Assembly: GCF_014652215.1 (NCBI RefSeq)
Contig: NZ_BMYJ01000009.1
Span: 113,286-168,519, forward strand
Reading direction: 5' to 3'
DNA length: 55,234 bases
Source: Neogemmobacter tilapiae
Lineage (GTDB): Bacteria > Pseudomonadota > Alphaproteobacteria > Rhodobacterales > Rhodobacteraceae
Shown here piece after piece: positions 55,098-55,234 of the stretch. Made by a program: the position numbers and the translations under genes. Below the pieces are notes generated by a model. It was not told where the DNA came from and searched no databases. It saw only the letters and a list, made by a program, of their open reading frames with translations. Every line of letters starts with the position of its first letter. The first letter of the stretch is position 1.

Positions 55098-55234
55098 CCT
55101 GACATTCGTTCGGAAAATAAAGGTCGTAAATCAATAACTTGCGACATAATTTGAAGTTTTTTGCAAATTCGTTTCTTTTCCCTCTTGCGACTTCGGTGCG
55201 CCCTCCGTAAATACCGCCTCACCGAAGCGGAAGA

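Overview
The window looks like chromosomal DNA of a Rhodobacteraceae/Paracoccaceae alphaproteobacterium. It is GC-rich with dense, often overlapping ATGA/TGATG gene junctions. It carries aerobic-type cobalamin genes (cobN, cobO, cobQ, cobS, cobT), a ChpT phosphotransferase, the ornithine-lipid pair olsB-olsA, ctaA, and short GC-rich intergenic repeats. The genus cannot be fixed from sequence alone.

Layout. 1-8.0 kb is a cobalamin block: cobN (runs off the left edge), cobW and a DUF1636 protein lie on the minus strand behind a cobalamin riboswitch. cobO, cobQ and a second COG0523 GTPase lie on the plus strand. 8.0-14.1 kb holds an alpha/beta hydrolase, a secreted Hint-domain protein, a CAU-anticodon tRNA, a LysR regulator divergent from a Tat-exported metallo-beta-lactamase, then purM-purN. 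14.2-20.3 kb holds rnd, gluconokinase, cobS, a REP-flanked RAYT transposase, a second and degenerate RAYT lodged between two paralogous FMN reductases, and an HxlR regulator. 20.3-24.5 kb holds cobT, whose first codons are duplicated around a 515-bp insert carrying a new ORF, and an M24 aminopeptidase. 24.5-25.6 kb is an AT-rich island with a SEC-C protein and a leftover sufE 3' end. 25.6-31.7 kb holds sufE, a lipoprotein, olsBA, a DUF3553 protein, chpT and pepN. 31.8-37.7 kb is one giant RTX/Hint protein. 38-45 kb holds a photolyase-like protein, an arsR-SRPBCC-SRPBCC operon, glcB, bolA, a J-domain protein, a DUF2256 protein, thiE and a TfoX-N protein. 45-55 kb holds a TrmJ-type methyltransferase, a repeat-rich gap, a two-gene module with a PemK-like second gene, a PNPOx-like protein, ctaA, an M32 carboxypeptidase, a bactofilin, an RTX-tagged sugar dehydrogenase and an amidohydrolase.

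How genes work together. CobN with CobS and CobT forms the cobaltochelatase. CobO adenosylates and CobQ amidates the corrin ring. CobW and DUF1636 probably serve metal handling in the same riboswitch-controlled operon. OlsB and OlsA make ornithine lipids sequentially. Three proteins (two with Hint_2 domains, two with RTX repeats) look like type I secretion cargo, but no exporter is in the window.

The strongest unusual signals are: the duplicated cobT start around a foreign ORF; the SEC-C island with a divergent sufE remnant; the RAYT with its REP palindromes, one REP arm of which sits inside the cobN reading frame; a GC-rich intergenic repeat also read through in frame by cobN; and a compact two-gene module (46.5-47.2 kb) that may be toxin-antitoxin-like.
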